Below, one piece after another: positions 48,030 through 57,398 of a stretch of 59,986 nt of DNA. Below the pieces are notes generated by a model. That model was not told where the DNA came from. It worked only from the letters and a program-made list of their open reading frames with translations, and searched no databases. The translations under genes and the position numbers were made by a program. Position 1 is the first letter of the stretch; each line of letters opens with the position of its first letter. The DNA is from Minisyncoccota bacterium (lineage in GTDB: Bacteria > Patescibacteriota > Minisyncoccia > Phycocordibacterales > Zambryskibacteraceae): contig JAGVCW010000024.1 in the NCBI GenBank assembly GCA_020059045.1, positions 1 through 59,986 on the forward strand. The letters are read 5' to 3'.

Positions 48030-49880
48030 TTACGAACCAGTTTGCGCAGGAGAGGAGAGTTCTAGTCCTTCGCGAGCTTTTTGTATAGCAAGGATTTGAG
48101 AGGGATCAGACGTAATGATTTGGTCCTCAGTATATGAGGCAATAATTTTAATAGCCACGTGTTTCAGGCCAGCAAAGAATATTCCTTCGCCAACATCTGA
48201 TTCAAGTAGTAAATACTTTTCTTCATCTGTTAGATTGAAAATTTGCTGTAACCTATCTATGGCAGTAGGCGACTGCTTGAGTAGTACTTGTATAGAAGAG
48301 TTTGTGATAATGGGCGTTCCGTACGGAGATTTGAGAAAGTCGTCCACGTCTTGGGTGATGGTAGCAAGGCCCAGGTAATACTTTCTTCCGCGTTTCGCAA
48401 CGTTTAAGAGGAAAGATGCGGTATCTTCTGACTTCATCATCCACCAAGCTTCGTCAATAACAAGCAATCTTTTTTTCAACTCTTTTCTTACGGCACTCCA
48501 TATATAATGCGTAATGATATACATCGCAATCGGCTTCAACTCATCTTCCATGTCACGTATAGAAAAAACAACGAATCTCTTGCTTATATCAATGTTTGTT
48601 GGTCTGTTGATGAAGCCTGCCCATGTCCCCTTGGTATACTTGCTTAGTCTTTGAGCAAGCGACTCCCCACCCTCAAGACCAGAAAGCACAAGCTCGAAGT
48701 CAGAAAGAATTGGTGGTTCAATATTTTTAAAATCCGAATCAGCCGTAATATCTTTCAAGGCATATGTCTCTGTGATTGCTCTGTCTATAATTGCGTCTTC
48801 TTCCGAAGTGAGGCCTCCCATCATAAGTCGGAAAAGTCCAACTAGGTTTATTATGTTTGAGCGCAGTACGTTTGCCCACGATTCCCCTTCTGTTGGAGGA
48901 GGTATATCAAATGGGTTGATGTGATGATCAGAGTTTAGAGATATGGCAAAGTGCCGGCCGCCTACTGCTTCGGCCATATATTTGTACTCATCCTCTGGGT
49001 CGATAACCATAACATCAGCGTCAAACATAAGTGTTCTAAGAATTTCGAGCTTGGTTGCATATGATTTTCCTGCTCCAGATTTTGCAAACGTTATAGAATT
49101 GTAGTTTTCAAGTGAAAATCTGTCGAAAAGAATAAGGCTTGAATTGTGTCTGTTGATGCCATAAAGAATTCCTTTGTCTGACGTTAAGTCAAAAGAAATA
49201 AAAGGAAACAGACTTGAAAGGGGTGAAGAGTTTAGTTTTGAGTTTACTGCAAGCTCGTCATTTCCAAGAGGTAAAATGCTTTTATAACCTTGTTCTTGCT
49301 GGAATAGTGCTGGCTTAACATACACAAGCTTAGACTCAAGAATTGACTTGATTTCTGACTCAACTTTGTCGAGTTCGGTGTCGTTGTCTGCGTATATTGA
49401 TATATAGAGTCCAACATCGAATATTCTTTCCTGTGCTTGTTGTAAGCTGTCGCGCAGGTTCTCTAAGTCTTGGTATGCAACATCAAGCATGGGGTCTCTT
49501 ACTAGCCCTTTGTCTTCCCTTGTGCTTATTTGGCTTTGAACCTCGGCTACCTTTTTCTGGAATTGTTTTAAAACGCGGGAAGTTTCTATGGGATGTATAA
49601 AAATTGAAACATCAAACACTCGATCAAGATTAATGATGGGGGCAAACCAGCTTTCTCCTAAAAAACGAGGGTAGGATATTACAAAAAAGCTCCTAACAAT
49701 TTTTTCTCCCAGGTTTAACTCTTTTGGGCTAACTTTAAGGGCGCTTGGAGCTATGATGTCTTTCAGATCAAGAGTGTTTGCCTCGTAAATCTCGTGCGGC
49801 AAAATGTTAATACCTCCACCATTTGAGAGAGGGTTGCTGCCTTCCTTGTTTTTGCTAAATAATTTGCTGAGGATACTCAT
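48030..49880 (-). CDS. VirB4/TraE-type secretion ATPase
   Basis: Energises type IV secretion. 616 residues; Walker A TFAKSGAGKSYATKLEIL (about 268), Walker B DVMVIDPEDEYKYMAEA, a second acidic box LLVIDEAWWMMKSEDTASF and the ITQDVDDFLKSPYG segment near the sensor. The N-terminal half matches the VirB4 CagE_TrbE region. It has two clear neighbours, the TraC-like N-terminal protein and PrgI, as in Gram-positive-type conjugation loci. No relaxase is in the window, so secretion or DNA uptake/transfer cannot be told apart. Confidence 0.92.
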   Translation of the reverse strand: MSILSKLFSKNKEGSNPLSNGGGINILPHEIYEANTLDLKDIIAPSALKVSPKELNLGEKIVRSFFVISYPRFLGESWFAPIINLDRVFDVSIFIHPIETSRVLKQFQKKVAEVQSQISTREDKGLVRDPMLDVAYQDLENLRDSLQQAQERIFDVGLYISIYADNDTELDKVESEIKSILESKLVYVKPALFQQEQGYKSILPLGNDELAVNSKLNSSPLSSLFPFISFDLTSDKGILYGINRHNSSLILFDRFSLENYNSITFAKSGAGKSYATKLEILRTLMFDADVMVIDPEDEYKYMAEAVGGRHFAISLNSDHHINPFDIPPPTEGESWANVLRSNIINLVGLFRLMMGGLTSEEDAIIDRAITETYALKDITADSDFKNIEPPILSDFELVLSGLEGGESLAQRLSKYTKGTWAGFINRPTNIDISKRFVVFSIRDMEDELKPIAMYIITHYIWSAVRKELKKRLLVIDEAWWMMKSEDTASFLLNVAKRGRKYYLGLATITQDVDDFLKSPYGTPIITNSSIQVLLKQSPTAIDRLQQIFNLTDEEKYLLLESDVGEGIFFAGLKHVAIKIIASYTEDQIITSDPSQILAIQKAREGLELSSPAQTGS

Positions 49881-49926
49881 ATTTTTTGATGGTGAAAGAT
49901 GATTGACGAAATTCTTAATTTAGCCC

Positions 49927-50565
49927 CTATTGCAACTGAATTGGTTTCTCCGTTTCTCCTGGATTGAAGATTTTGTAAAACAACTCGATAATCTCTTCGG
50001 TTCCGAGGCGCGCAACGCGGACACCTGTGCGTATTAGACCTTGCTCGACTACTGATAGACGTTGCTCAAGCTGGGTGCGAGACTCCTCGAAGTTTACTTC
50101 TTTATTTGTTTGCCCGCTTCCCTCCTTTTTCCCTGGTAGAAACTTGTCTGTAAAACCTGATTTTTGTTGTAGGATCGCGGGTATATATGGGATCACTACA
50201 AAAAAACTTTTTGTCATAATGTTTGTGTTCTCAGTAAAGCTCTTTATGAAGCCCATATATTCTTCGATCTGAATTTTCATTAGGTTGTTCATTTGATTTT
50301 TCTTCTGATTTTCTAGAAGGGCAATATACGGCCTAATGTCTAACCTTCTTGACTCGATAAAAATCTGAATAGAAAAATCTAGAGAGTTTAAAAAATCTTG
50401 AAATTGAAGAAGTATCGCAGCTTTCTCGTCCTCAGATTTAAGTGAAAAGTTAAGAGACGATGCAAGAATAACCGCCCGCATGCTTCCGTCTTTCATAATG
50501 ATTACACCATCGCGGATTTCTTCGATTGGGACGAATTCCTGTGTTGCTTTTGCAGAAAGGGCCAT
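49927..50565 (-). CDS. TraC-like N-terminal domain protein of the secretion locus
   Basis: The 212-residue protein begins MALSAKATQEFVPIEEIRDG; the segment GVIIMKDGSMRAVILASSLN and the helical FLNSLDFSIQIFIESRRLDI resemble the N-terminal domain that precedes the ATPase core of TraC/VirB4 proteins. Here it is a free gene, just upstream of virB4, as if the two halves were split. It has no transmembrane helix. TATA-like sequence lies upstream without a Shine-Dalgarno. Confidence 0.75.
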   Translation of the reverse strand: MALSAKATQEFVPIEEIRDGVIIMKDGSMRAVILASSLNFSLKSEDEKAAILLQFQDFLNSLDFSIQIFIESRRLDIRPYIALLENQKKNQMNNLMKIQIEEYMGFIKSFTENTNIMTKSFFVVIPYIPAILQQKSGFTDKFLPGKKEGSGQTNKEVNFEESRTQLEQRLSVVEQGLIRTGVRVARLGTEEIIELFYKIFNPGETEKPIQLQ

Positions 50566-50702
50566 AAATAGTGGGGTGTAAAATATAAATAGTTCGAAGT
50601 AGAAGTGCTTTGTTTGCGCAAACTATATTATAAGTAAAATTGGTTAATTAAGCACTATTGTTTACACTTGTTTACACTCTTGCTTCCGTCTTGCAATAGA
50701 TC

Positions 50703-51128
50703 CTATACTTCACGCTCTGGGTCAGGTTCGTTTTTGTTTCCGCTCACATCGATGCTCCATGACAAGTCTTTGAGCTTACTATCAGAAAGTTTAGGAACAA
50801 AAACTTGTGGGTTTGAACTAGCTTCTCCATCTTTCTTCACAACTTTTTTATCAACTTTTTTCCATATGTATAACTTCTCGCCAGCTATATATTTTGCAAA
50901 AGCTTCCACAACCGATATGAATGGTTTGTTGTTTATCTTGTAGAACGCCAGCGCTAGGGCGAGTACAACGACAGGTAATGCAAGGAGGAAGGCAAGAAAC
51001 CCTGGCAATACTCTGAAGAAGACAACCACCGCGCCACCTCCACCAGCAAGATATATGAATTGTCGTAGGGTGAATGGCCCAAAGATTTTGTCTTCTACAT
51101 CAATAAATTGTGGGACTTGGAAGCGCAT
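50703..51128 (-). CDS. PrgI-family membrane protein
   Basis: MRFQVPQFIDVEDKIFGPFT and LRQFIYLAGGGGAVVVFF match the start of PrgI/VirB3-like proteins of Gram-positive type IV secretion. Two transmembrane helices (about 26-43 and 45-66) are followed by a segment that is family-typical (KPFISVVEAFAKYIAGEKLY IWKK) and a charged tail. 141 residues. Position beside the TraC-like gene supports the assignment. Confidence 0.88.
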   Translation of the reverse strand: MRFQVPQFIDVEDKIFGPFTLRQFIYLAGGGGAVVVFFRVLPGFLAFLLALPVVVLALALAFYKINNKPFISVVEAFAKYIAGEKLYIWKKVDKKVVKKDGEASSNPQVFVPKLSDSKLKDLSWSIDVSGNKNEPDPEREV

Positions 51129-51142
51129 AGCAGTTTATTAGC

Positions 51143-51538
51143 TTAATTAGTTTCCTTAGCTGGGCTAGCTTTAGAAAGCTTTCTTATTATAACATTTAGC
51201 ATTCTCATAACCTCGTCTAGTAATACTTCTACACTTATCACACCTTCCGCCGAAGAAAATTTTAGTCGTTTTGTTAGCTCAATCTGAGTTTCAAGCTCTG
51301 CACCAGATCCATAAGCAATTCTCAAAAGTTGTAAGAAATCCTTTCTTGTCCCTCTGAACCTTCTCTCGGCAATATTTGATGGTATTGACACAGAACATCT
51401 TTTCATTTGCGAAGACAAACCAAATTTTTCTTCAGAAGGAAAAGTACTTGTTAATAGATAAACTGCTTCTGCAAGTTCAATCGTTTTTTGCCAAACAATT
51501 AAATCTTTGTATGAATGAATTACTTTTCTCTGTTCCAT
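51143..51538 (-). CDS. Four-helix bundle S23-type protein
   Basis: Belongs to the S23/23S rRNA-associated four-helix family (TIGR02436 type), close to diversity-generating-retroelement accessory Avd in fold. SYKDLIVWQKTIELAEAVYLL, FGLSSQMKRCSVSIPSNIAE, RGTRKDFLQLLRIAYGSGAE and LETQIELTKRLKF are the diagnostic helices. The usual IAEG is IAERR here. The gene is flanked by AGCTAATTAGCTAAGAAGC-type simple repeats (51543-51575), and it interrupts the secretion operon, so it was probably inserted. Confidence 0.92.
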   Translation of the reverse strand: MEQRKVIHSYKDLIVWQKTIELAEAVYLLTSTFPSEEKFGLSSQMKRCSVSIPSNIAERRFRGTRKDFLQLLRIAYGSGAELETQIELTKRLKFSSAEGVISVEVLLDEVMRMLNVIIRKLSKASPAKETN

Positions 51539-51573
51539 AAAGCTAGCAAGCTAATTAGCTAAGAAGCTAAAAG

Positions 51574-52551
51574 CTAACTCGTGGGTTCTCTATACGGATC
51601 TAGGCCTGGAGGATATGTCTTTTTTACTACAGTGTTTTCTGTTCCTGTGGTGGATTGGTTTAGCTTTTGTTCAAGAGGAGAAGTTCCACTTTGTTCATGC
51701 AAAATATTTAATGGAGGCTTTGTTGGGCTAACCACTCCAGGTGAAGCAAAATTTTGGCTGGGTGGGACTGGAGGCGTGGAGTTGTCTGTCGGAAGATTGT
51801 GGGGGACAAAATTAGCTCCGGTTTGAACGTCTATTATGTTCCTACTACTGCTTGCCTCTTGTGGAAGAATTGGGGCCTCGGTATCTTTATTATTCGTCAT
51901 TCTAAATTCGTTATTCGTTTTTTGCCCAGAGGGCAACTCCTCCCTGTAGGGCACCACAGAGTCACTTGCAGTAGAGCGCGGCGCAGAGAGAGTAGCGTTT
52001 GGGGATTTGGGTTCAGGGCTAACAGATTTTGTATTCAGTGCCTCAGATTTTACGTTTTCTGATTCCTCAATCCACCACTTTTTCTCTAGTTTTGCAGGAG
52101 TTTGGTTTTGTGGAGTTGGGGCTTTGCTTATAAGGTTTATTGGAGGTTTGGCGGCAGGTTGCTCTATGGTAATTGGAGTAATGGTTTTTGGAACCGCAGT
52201 TCCTGCGGGACTTGCAGCAGGCACAGCAAAAGAAGTTTGAGGAAGTGTTTTGCGGATGTCATCAAGCTTTACAAAAATCTGCTTTTTGAGTTCCCCAACC
52301 AGCTCAATCACTCTACCTTCTGCAATCCCTAATGACTTTTCAAGCGTAACAATAAGCTCATCGATAGACTGAAGTCCAATTAGAGTGTTATAAACTTCGG
52401 TGTCTAGCATGTCGGAAAGTTCTGCATTCAACTGGTACTTCTTCCCAATAGTCTCAATTATTTCTATATTTTCATTCGACGAAACAAACTCCTTCTCTGT
52501 TTCTGAAAGTTTTTGGTAAGCAGTATTCCTTTGTTCTTTGGTGAAAGGCAT
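51574..52551 (-). CDS. Secretion-locus protein with helical N-terminus and long Pro/Ser-rich tail
   Basis: No named family. The first 105 residues are helical (KLSETEKEFVSSNENIEIIE, then LNAELSDMLDTEVYNTLIGL), like a small cytoplasmic adaptor. Residues 110-325 are disordered and rich in Pro, Thr, Ser and Asn. A stretch SGQKTNNEFRMTNNKDTE reads like the translation of an intergenic AATGACGAATTT-type repeat. It lies between the S23 gene and the VirB6-like gene, with 4 bases to the latter. Confidence 0.6.
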   Translation of the reverse strand: MPFTKEQRNTAYQKLSETEKEFVSSNENIEIIETIGKKYQLNAELSDMLDTEVYNTLIGLQSIDELIVTLEKSLGIAEGRVIELVGELKKQIFVKLDDIRKTLPQTSFAVPAASPAGTAVPKTITPITIEQPAAKPPINLISKAPTPQNQTPAKLEKKWWIEESENVKSEALNTKSVSPEPKSPNATLSAPRSTASDSVVPYREELPSGQKTNNEFRMTNNKDTEAPILPQEASSSRNIIDVQTGANFVPHNLPTDNSTPPVPPSQNFASPGVVSPTKPPLNILHEQSGTSPLEQKLNQSTTGTENTVVKKTYPPGLDPYREPTS

Positions 52552-52554
52552 GTT

Positions 52555-54744
52555 TTATAGAGCATCTTCACCTCCGTGACCCGGACTTAGCCATGTTCGT
52601 ATTGTTGGATTGCCGGCTCCAGCCATGCTGAATATTGCAGCTTTAAGCGCAGCACTCTTTTCTGGGTCTAGCTCTGGAGCAATTCTCCTGATAATTGCTG
52701 GTGTCAGTTGATCAATAAAGGCAGGTGTTGAAAGGCTAAGGGTTCCAGGTGTTGTGGGTGTAATTGGTAAGCCGGCAATTTGTTTAGCACTAGTAGACTT
52801 ACTTTTAATAATTGTTGGGTCAATTGAAGCTGATGTAATAAATGAACTGGTTTTCTCTTCTCGAATTTTGTTTTGTTGGCTTTTGGTAAACTTGGAGCTC
52901 TTCATGATTGAGTCAACTTGGCTTTGTTTCAAATTCTTTATGAAATCAACATCAGCCAAAGTTTCAGGAGAAATCATTTCTAATTCAGTATCAGTTAGAC
53001 CTTGGATTTGTTGTATAGATCTAAGGCTTGGTAATGCTCCGCCTGCTCCTGTTATCGCGTTAGCGTCAGCAAAACGTGTTCTCTTGATAGCGTCTTTTTC
53101 TCTCTCAGAAAACTTATCACTTTTGTTTAGAGCGTCAAGTTGTTGAGTGCTTAATGCATTAGCAAGCTCCATGCTTGTCAAGAGACCTTTATTCCCAGCA
53201 ACTATTGTCTCAATTTCTTTTCCACTCATACGGGCAACTGCAAGTTCCATCTTTTCGATATCCGCATTTGCAAGAGCCAACTGTCGAGGGTTAAGCGGGG
53301 CGCCAGACGCTTTTAATTTTGAGCCCCGTAGTCCATTTTCAATTTCAATTTGATCTTGAGCCTTTCTTGCGCGAGCACTTGCATCCACTCTCTCTTTCTC
53401 TCCCTTTTCCTTTCTGTCAGCAAATCCTCCTACACCAGCCTTGCCTGCTCCTAGATATGTTCCTGCCCCAGTTGCACGGAAGTCGTATGTGCCTGCCGCA
53501 GTTTTCTGGCCTCCACGCAGAGCGGCACGTGCTGCCCAGCCACCACTTAATATTCCCTTCTTACTTGCCCACTCGTTAACACCTTTAGAGTTTACGAATT
53601 TATTAGCGCCCCACCCAACTGTTCTTCTGCCTGCCCAGGCGGTAGTTCCACCAACAAGCTTCCCGGCAAGGGAGCTTCCCCAACCCCCTGCTTTAGCGGA
53701 AAAGCCCTTTGAAATTATAAGAGTACCTATCATTAAGGCGATTATGATAAAGAAGTTCATTATAAGAACAACGGGTTTTTCTCCCGGGGACACAATATCT
53801 GCAAACACCTTTCCACCTGCTGGTAAAGCATTTGTAAGAGACTTTGTAACCTCAAGCACGACCCAGACCATTAACATAAATATTGGTGCAAAGATTGCTT
53901 GATCAAGAAGGTTCCCCCACCATTTCTTGGCTTGGTCTCCAAGGCCGGGCACAACTTGCCCGAGTACTGCAATAGGAGAAAGTATAAGAAGGTATATGAA
54001 TATCACATAACGCACTGCAAACATTACTGCCGCCGCAATGAAGACAAAAGCTGTGATTGAAAAAAAGATGAATGCCATTATAGAAATGAGAAAATATTTA
54101 CTAACACTACTTCCGGCCAATTCACCCAAGACTTTGTTGTTTCCGTCTATGTCATAAAACGATGTTAGCCCTAGAGAGTTCATAAAACAGTTCGAAATTC
54201 CTGGAGCATTTGTGGTGTTTGCAGTTGTTGTTGGTAGTGGTCCTGTGCATTGAACCACCTGATTATGTAAAGTGAGGGCAAGGACATTTGATGAGTCAAT
54301 GATCACCTTTGTGAAGAAGAGACTGAAGTTGATAAGAACTGCGGCAATAACTACTGCACCCAAAGTTTTTTTCCAATTCACCTTCTCAAGCCCAAGAATT
54401 GTTCCGATCGCAACATACACAAGTATGAATATGAAGCTCATATTCATAACGTCACGTATAACTCGCCATGAAACATTGATTCCTGTTATAGAGTCTATGT
54501 TATGGGCAAGATTAACTACGGAATAATCAAGCACAAAGTTGAAGAATACTCCACCAAGACCCATAAGCATCGCACCGAACGCCATAGGTAGTTCAGCCAT
54601 CGTACAGAGAAGGTCTGCCGTAAGCCCTGAACAAGGATTTGCGGCGTTCGCAACGTTAAAGGCGAATGGGAAAATAGTAAAAACTATTACAAATAGTATT
54701 AGTTTTGCAATATTGACCTTTTTTATTTTCCTTAGAATTTCCAT
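52555..54744 (-). CDS. VirB6/TrbL-like polytopic secretion protein
   Basis: 729 residues. A signal-like helix, then about seven transmembrane helices up to residue 350 (for example VMNMSFIFILVYVAIGTILG, LGAVVIAAVLINFSLFFTKV, YFLISIMAFIFFSITAFVFI and FVFIAAAVMFAVRYVIFIYL). The C-terminal 370 residues are soluble and helical with many Ala/Gly, similar to the long tails of TrbL/VirB6 in Patescibacteria. It forms part of the inner-membrane pore of type IV secretion; the family call rests on topology, length and neighbours. Confidence 0.75.
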   Translation of the reverse strand: MEILRKIKKVNIAKLILFVIVFTIFPFAFNVANAANPCSGLTADLLCTMAELPMAFGAMLMGLGGVFFNFVLDYSVVNLAHNIDSITGINVSWRVIRDVMNMSFIFILVYVAIGTILGLEKVNWKKTLGAVVIAAVLINFSLFFTKVIIDSSNVLALTLHNQVVQCTGPLPTTTANTTNAPGISNCFMNSLGLTSFYDIDGNNKVLGELAGSSVSKYFLISIMAFIFFSITAFVFIAAAVMFAVRYVIFIYLLILSPIAVLGQVVPGLGDQAKKWWGNLLDQAIFAPIFMLMVWVVLEVTKSLTNALPAGGKVFADIVSPGEKPVVLIMNFFIIIALMIGTLIISKGFSAKAGGWGSSLAGKLVGGTTAWAGRRTVGWGANKFVNSKGVNEWASKKGILSGGWAARAALRGGQKTAAGTYDFRATGAGTYLGAGKAGVGGFADRKEKGEKERVDASARARKAQDQIEIENGLRGSKLKASGAPLNPRQLALANADIEKMELAVARMSGKEIETIVAGNKGLLTSMELANALSTQQLDALNKSDKFSEREKDAIKRTRFADANAITGAGGALPSLRSIQQIQGLTDTELEMISPETLADVDFIKNLKQSQVDSIMKSSKFTKSQQNKIREEKTSSFITSASIDPTIIKSKSTSAKQIAGLPITPTTPGTLSLSTPAFIDQLTPAIIRRIAPELDPEKSAALKAAIFSMAGAGNPTIRTWLSPGHGGEDAL

Positions 54745-54749
54745 TTAAT

Positions 54750-56339
54750 TTAATAGATAAAGACAGTACTATCGCATCTTTTCTGGTTAACTACTGTGAC
54801 GGTTTTGTCTAGATCAAATACTGTGAAGTTGGCTTCCTTCTCTCCAGGCTGACTATATAAACGCGTATTTCTTATTGTCACCACTGTATTTTTCCCCGTA
54901 CCGGTCCTTGATACCTGGTTTACACCCCACGGAGGGTCACCTATTCTTCCTGTATCTGTTCCACCCCAGGTGAGTGACGGTGGGAATTTCAAAGTTCCTG
55001 ACCCCCCAGCAACTGTTGCCACCCAAGTAATATACTCTCCTACTGTTCCCTGGCTTTGTTCTGGGTAACAGCTCACAACGAGTGGAGCAAAGTTTGCAAC
55101 ATCAATGGTTGTAGGTTGGCATATCGCGGTAGCGGTAAGAGAACCCGCTGTAACTGTGACGCGACCACTTTTTTTATTAGGAGTAGTGTACTGAACAATT
55201 ACAGGGTTAGAAGTTTGCCCACCAAGTGGAGCATCACCTCCCCAGAGAAATGTTGGAGGTGTAGCTGAAAGATCGATACCAGGTGCGATAACAGTTGCTG
55301 TCCAAGTAACGTCTTCGTTTACCAGAACACTTGATGGCTCACCCTGACATGTAACTGCAAGCTGGCGGCTTCCTGCAGGAGGATTTGGGTTGGTGTAGCG
55401 GCCGCCAGAAAGGAGGCCCTGTCCTGATGAGAATACTCTATTGATAAGTTGTCCTGTTAAGGCACTTATTATTTCATCAAGCTCATCTGCAAGCTCAAGC
55501 TCACTTATTTCAGCACTGAGAGTTTTTTCCAGCTGGCTTTCTATTACTGCGCCCGGAGTTTTAACAGTTCGCTGTGTACATATACCATCTGTCATTTTTT
55601 CACATTCGGACCATGAAAATGCTCCGCGGCCCCAATCAAGTTTCACTCCTTCAATTTCAATAACTTTTGTTTGAAGCTCAGCTAACTTAATCGCCGCATC
55701 AATTGTCGTACCGTAAGGGTTGTTTGTCCGCTCTTGTGTGAGAGCAAACCATCCATCCCAACCACCTTGTGAGAAATCTCCCTCAATAAACCTGTCAATG
55801 TCTGTCGCGATTGCTTTAAGTTCACAACTACCTTCGTAAGTTCTCGGCGTGCGTGAGTTGGTGTCTGCTTGAGGCGCGGAATCTCGTATTGCTTTTTCAA
55901 CCGCAGTCTTAAAGGTGCTACATGCAGAACTTGTGGTTATGCTTCTTGAGAAGTCTGCTGTAAAAGCTCGAGTTGTGCTAAGGAAAAACGCTTCAGGATC
56001 TGTTGCAAATGCAGGATTCCCTTCAAAGCCTGTGTTTATCCAGTCCACAGTGTCGTCGGCAATTTTTTCAAGCACTCCTTTCATAAAACGTATCATAATA
56101 GAGTCGAGCGTTACTCCTGTGAGAGTAATACCAAAGAGTGTTATTCCAGTTTCTTTATCTGCTTGCGGCTTATTCTCAATAGGTACGGGTGCCGGGATTT
56201 GCCTTATGGGTGCGAAGCTAGGGACGGCGGCCTCTGCAGTGTTTGTGTTAAACAAAAAAGAAACAGAGATGAAAATATTACTTGCAATTAGAAACGAAGA
56301 AACGATTTTTAATAAAGGAGATCTCATATTGAATTCCAA
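54750..56339 (-). CDS. Secreted protein with beta-sandwich repeats, first gene pair of the locus
   Basis: 529 residues with a signal peptide (about 1-38, ending AEAA). Residues 40-310 are mostly helical and contain cysteines in pairs (CSTFKTAVEKA, GSCELKAIATDIDRF, SECEKMTDGICTQ). Residues 330-529 hold two similar beta modules (VLVNEDVTWTATVIAPGI and QGTVGEYITWVATVAGGSGT, each followed by LxWGG). No family recognised; a VirB5-like or surface-adhesion role is possible by context. It overlaps the upstream gene by 16 bases. Confidence 0.6.
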   Translation of the reverse strand: MEFNMRSPLLKIVSSFLIASNIFISVSFLFNTNTAEAAVPSFAPIRQIPAPVPIENKPQADKETGITLFGITLTGVTLDSIMIRFMKGVLEKIADDTVDWINTGFEGNPAFATDPEAFFLSTTRAFTADFSRSITTSSACSTFKTAVEKAIRDSAPQADTNSRTPRTYEGSCELKAIATDIDRFIEGDFSQGGWDGWFALTQERTNNPYGTTIDAAIKLAELQTKVIEIEGVKLDWGRGAFSWSECEKMTDGICTQRTVKTPGAVIESQLEKTLSAEISELELADELDEIISALTGQLINRVFSSGQGLLSGGRYTNPNPPAGSRQLAVTCQGEPSSVLVNEDVTWTATVIAPGIDLSATPPTFLWGGDAPLGGQTSNPVIVQYTTPNKKSGRVTVTAGSLTATAICQPTTIDVANFAPLVVSCYPEQSQGTVGEYITWVATVAGGSGTLKFPPSLTWGGTDTGRIGDPPWGVNQVSRTGTGKNTVVTIRNTRLYSQPGEKEANFTVFDLDKTVTVVNQKRCDSTVFIY

Positions 56340-57286
56340 ATGATGTAACCAGGTTCAAAGCTTTCAAAAATTATACCACTTGCTTTGAAATATGCCGATA
56401 TTTGAGAGAGAGCAGATACTTCTTCGTTTGATCCTTCTATATATGATTGCATGCCGACTATAGAAAGCACTGGGTTACTATCTAGCTCACTAAAGTTTTT
56501 TGTTCCCGTGCTTATCTTTGCGTAAGCATTTAGAAGCGCCGCGTGAAACATAACTGTTTCACTAGGGACAGCTATGAGAGCAAGTTCGTCTGCCATCTGT
56601 AAATATAGGTCTGAAGTTAAGCTCATTTTATCAATGAAACTTTTGTTGCCATCTATTTCTGCCAAGTCGCTTGCTGTAAGCTGGTTCTTTTCATAGAGCG
56701 ATGTATATTTGTCTCTAATTGATGCAATAAGGTTTCCGTAACTTTTTAATTGCAAGGCAGTGCCTCCACTGAATATTCTCAATGAGGCTTCGGAGTAAGT
56801 TTTGTTGGAAGACCCGGCATTTACATAATCTCCCGAGATTCTGTCCGCAAGCTGATTTATGGTAAGAGGGTTAACATTGTCTGACTGCTTGAGAGCAATA
56901 TACTCTGAAAAAATCTGTTTACTTAACTTCTCTGTTTCATTGCCGGTGAAACTTGTGCCCAAAAGATCGCTACTAGAGACTTCGGGATTTTCTATTTGAG
57001 ACTTGGCCCAACTACCGTCATCGATCCCGTCTCCGTCGGTGTCCTTGTTTAGTGGGTCTGTTTTCCAGAGAGATTCTTCCCAATCTTTAAGACCGTCTCC
57101 GTCGGTATCGTTTTCAGTGATTGCAGAATTCTTTATGTCTATGACACTGGTGGTACCTGGCTCTCCCGGTGTGTTGAGAGACGAGAAAGGTTGTCCTCTG
57201 TAAATTGAAAGAACAACTCCAAGAAGAATAATCGCGGGTATAAAAATAGCAAAAAGTTTTTTTGTAGGAAGATTTGTGGGTGTCAA
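56324..57286 (-). CDS. Membrane-anchored protein with DxDxDG calcium-type loops
   Basis: 320 residues; N-terminal anchor (about 8-26), then two thrombospondin type 3 loops, DTDGDGLKDWEESLWKTDPL and DTDGDGIDDGSW (about 59-94). The rest is helical. It is the first gene of the minus-strand secretion locus and resembles the protein at 969-1709 in layout, so calcium-stabilised surface segments recur in this genome. No named family. Confidence 0.7.
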   Translation of the reverse strand: MTPTNLPTKKLFAIFIPAIILLGVVLSIYRGQPFSSLNTPGEPGTTSVIDIKNSAITENDTDGDGLKDWEESLWKTDPLNKDTDGDGIDDGSWAKSQIENPEVSSSDLLGTSFTGNETEKLSKQIFSEYIALKQSDNVNPLTINQLADRISGDYVNAGSSNKTYSEASLRIFSGGTALQLKSYGNLIASIRDKYTSLYEKNQLTASDLAEIDGNKSFIDKMSLTSDLYLQMADELALIAVPSETVMFHAALLNAYAKISTGTKNFSELDSNPVLSIVGMQSYIEGSNEEVSALSQISAYFKASGIIFESFEPGYIIWNSI

Positions 57287-57398
57287 TTTAACAAATTATA
57301 TCAAGAAAACGATAAAACACCTTGCCCCAGACCGCTTTTCTTGTGGGGACAGTGTTAACTTGAGAGCAATCTGTTTGATACGATGATAAAATAGATAC

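Noticed and set aside
53319-53902. Plus-strand frames opposite the VirB6-like gene
   Set aside because: Proline-rich readings of the antisense strand with no start signal or family content.
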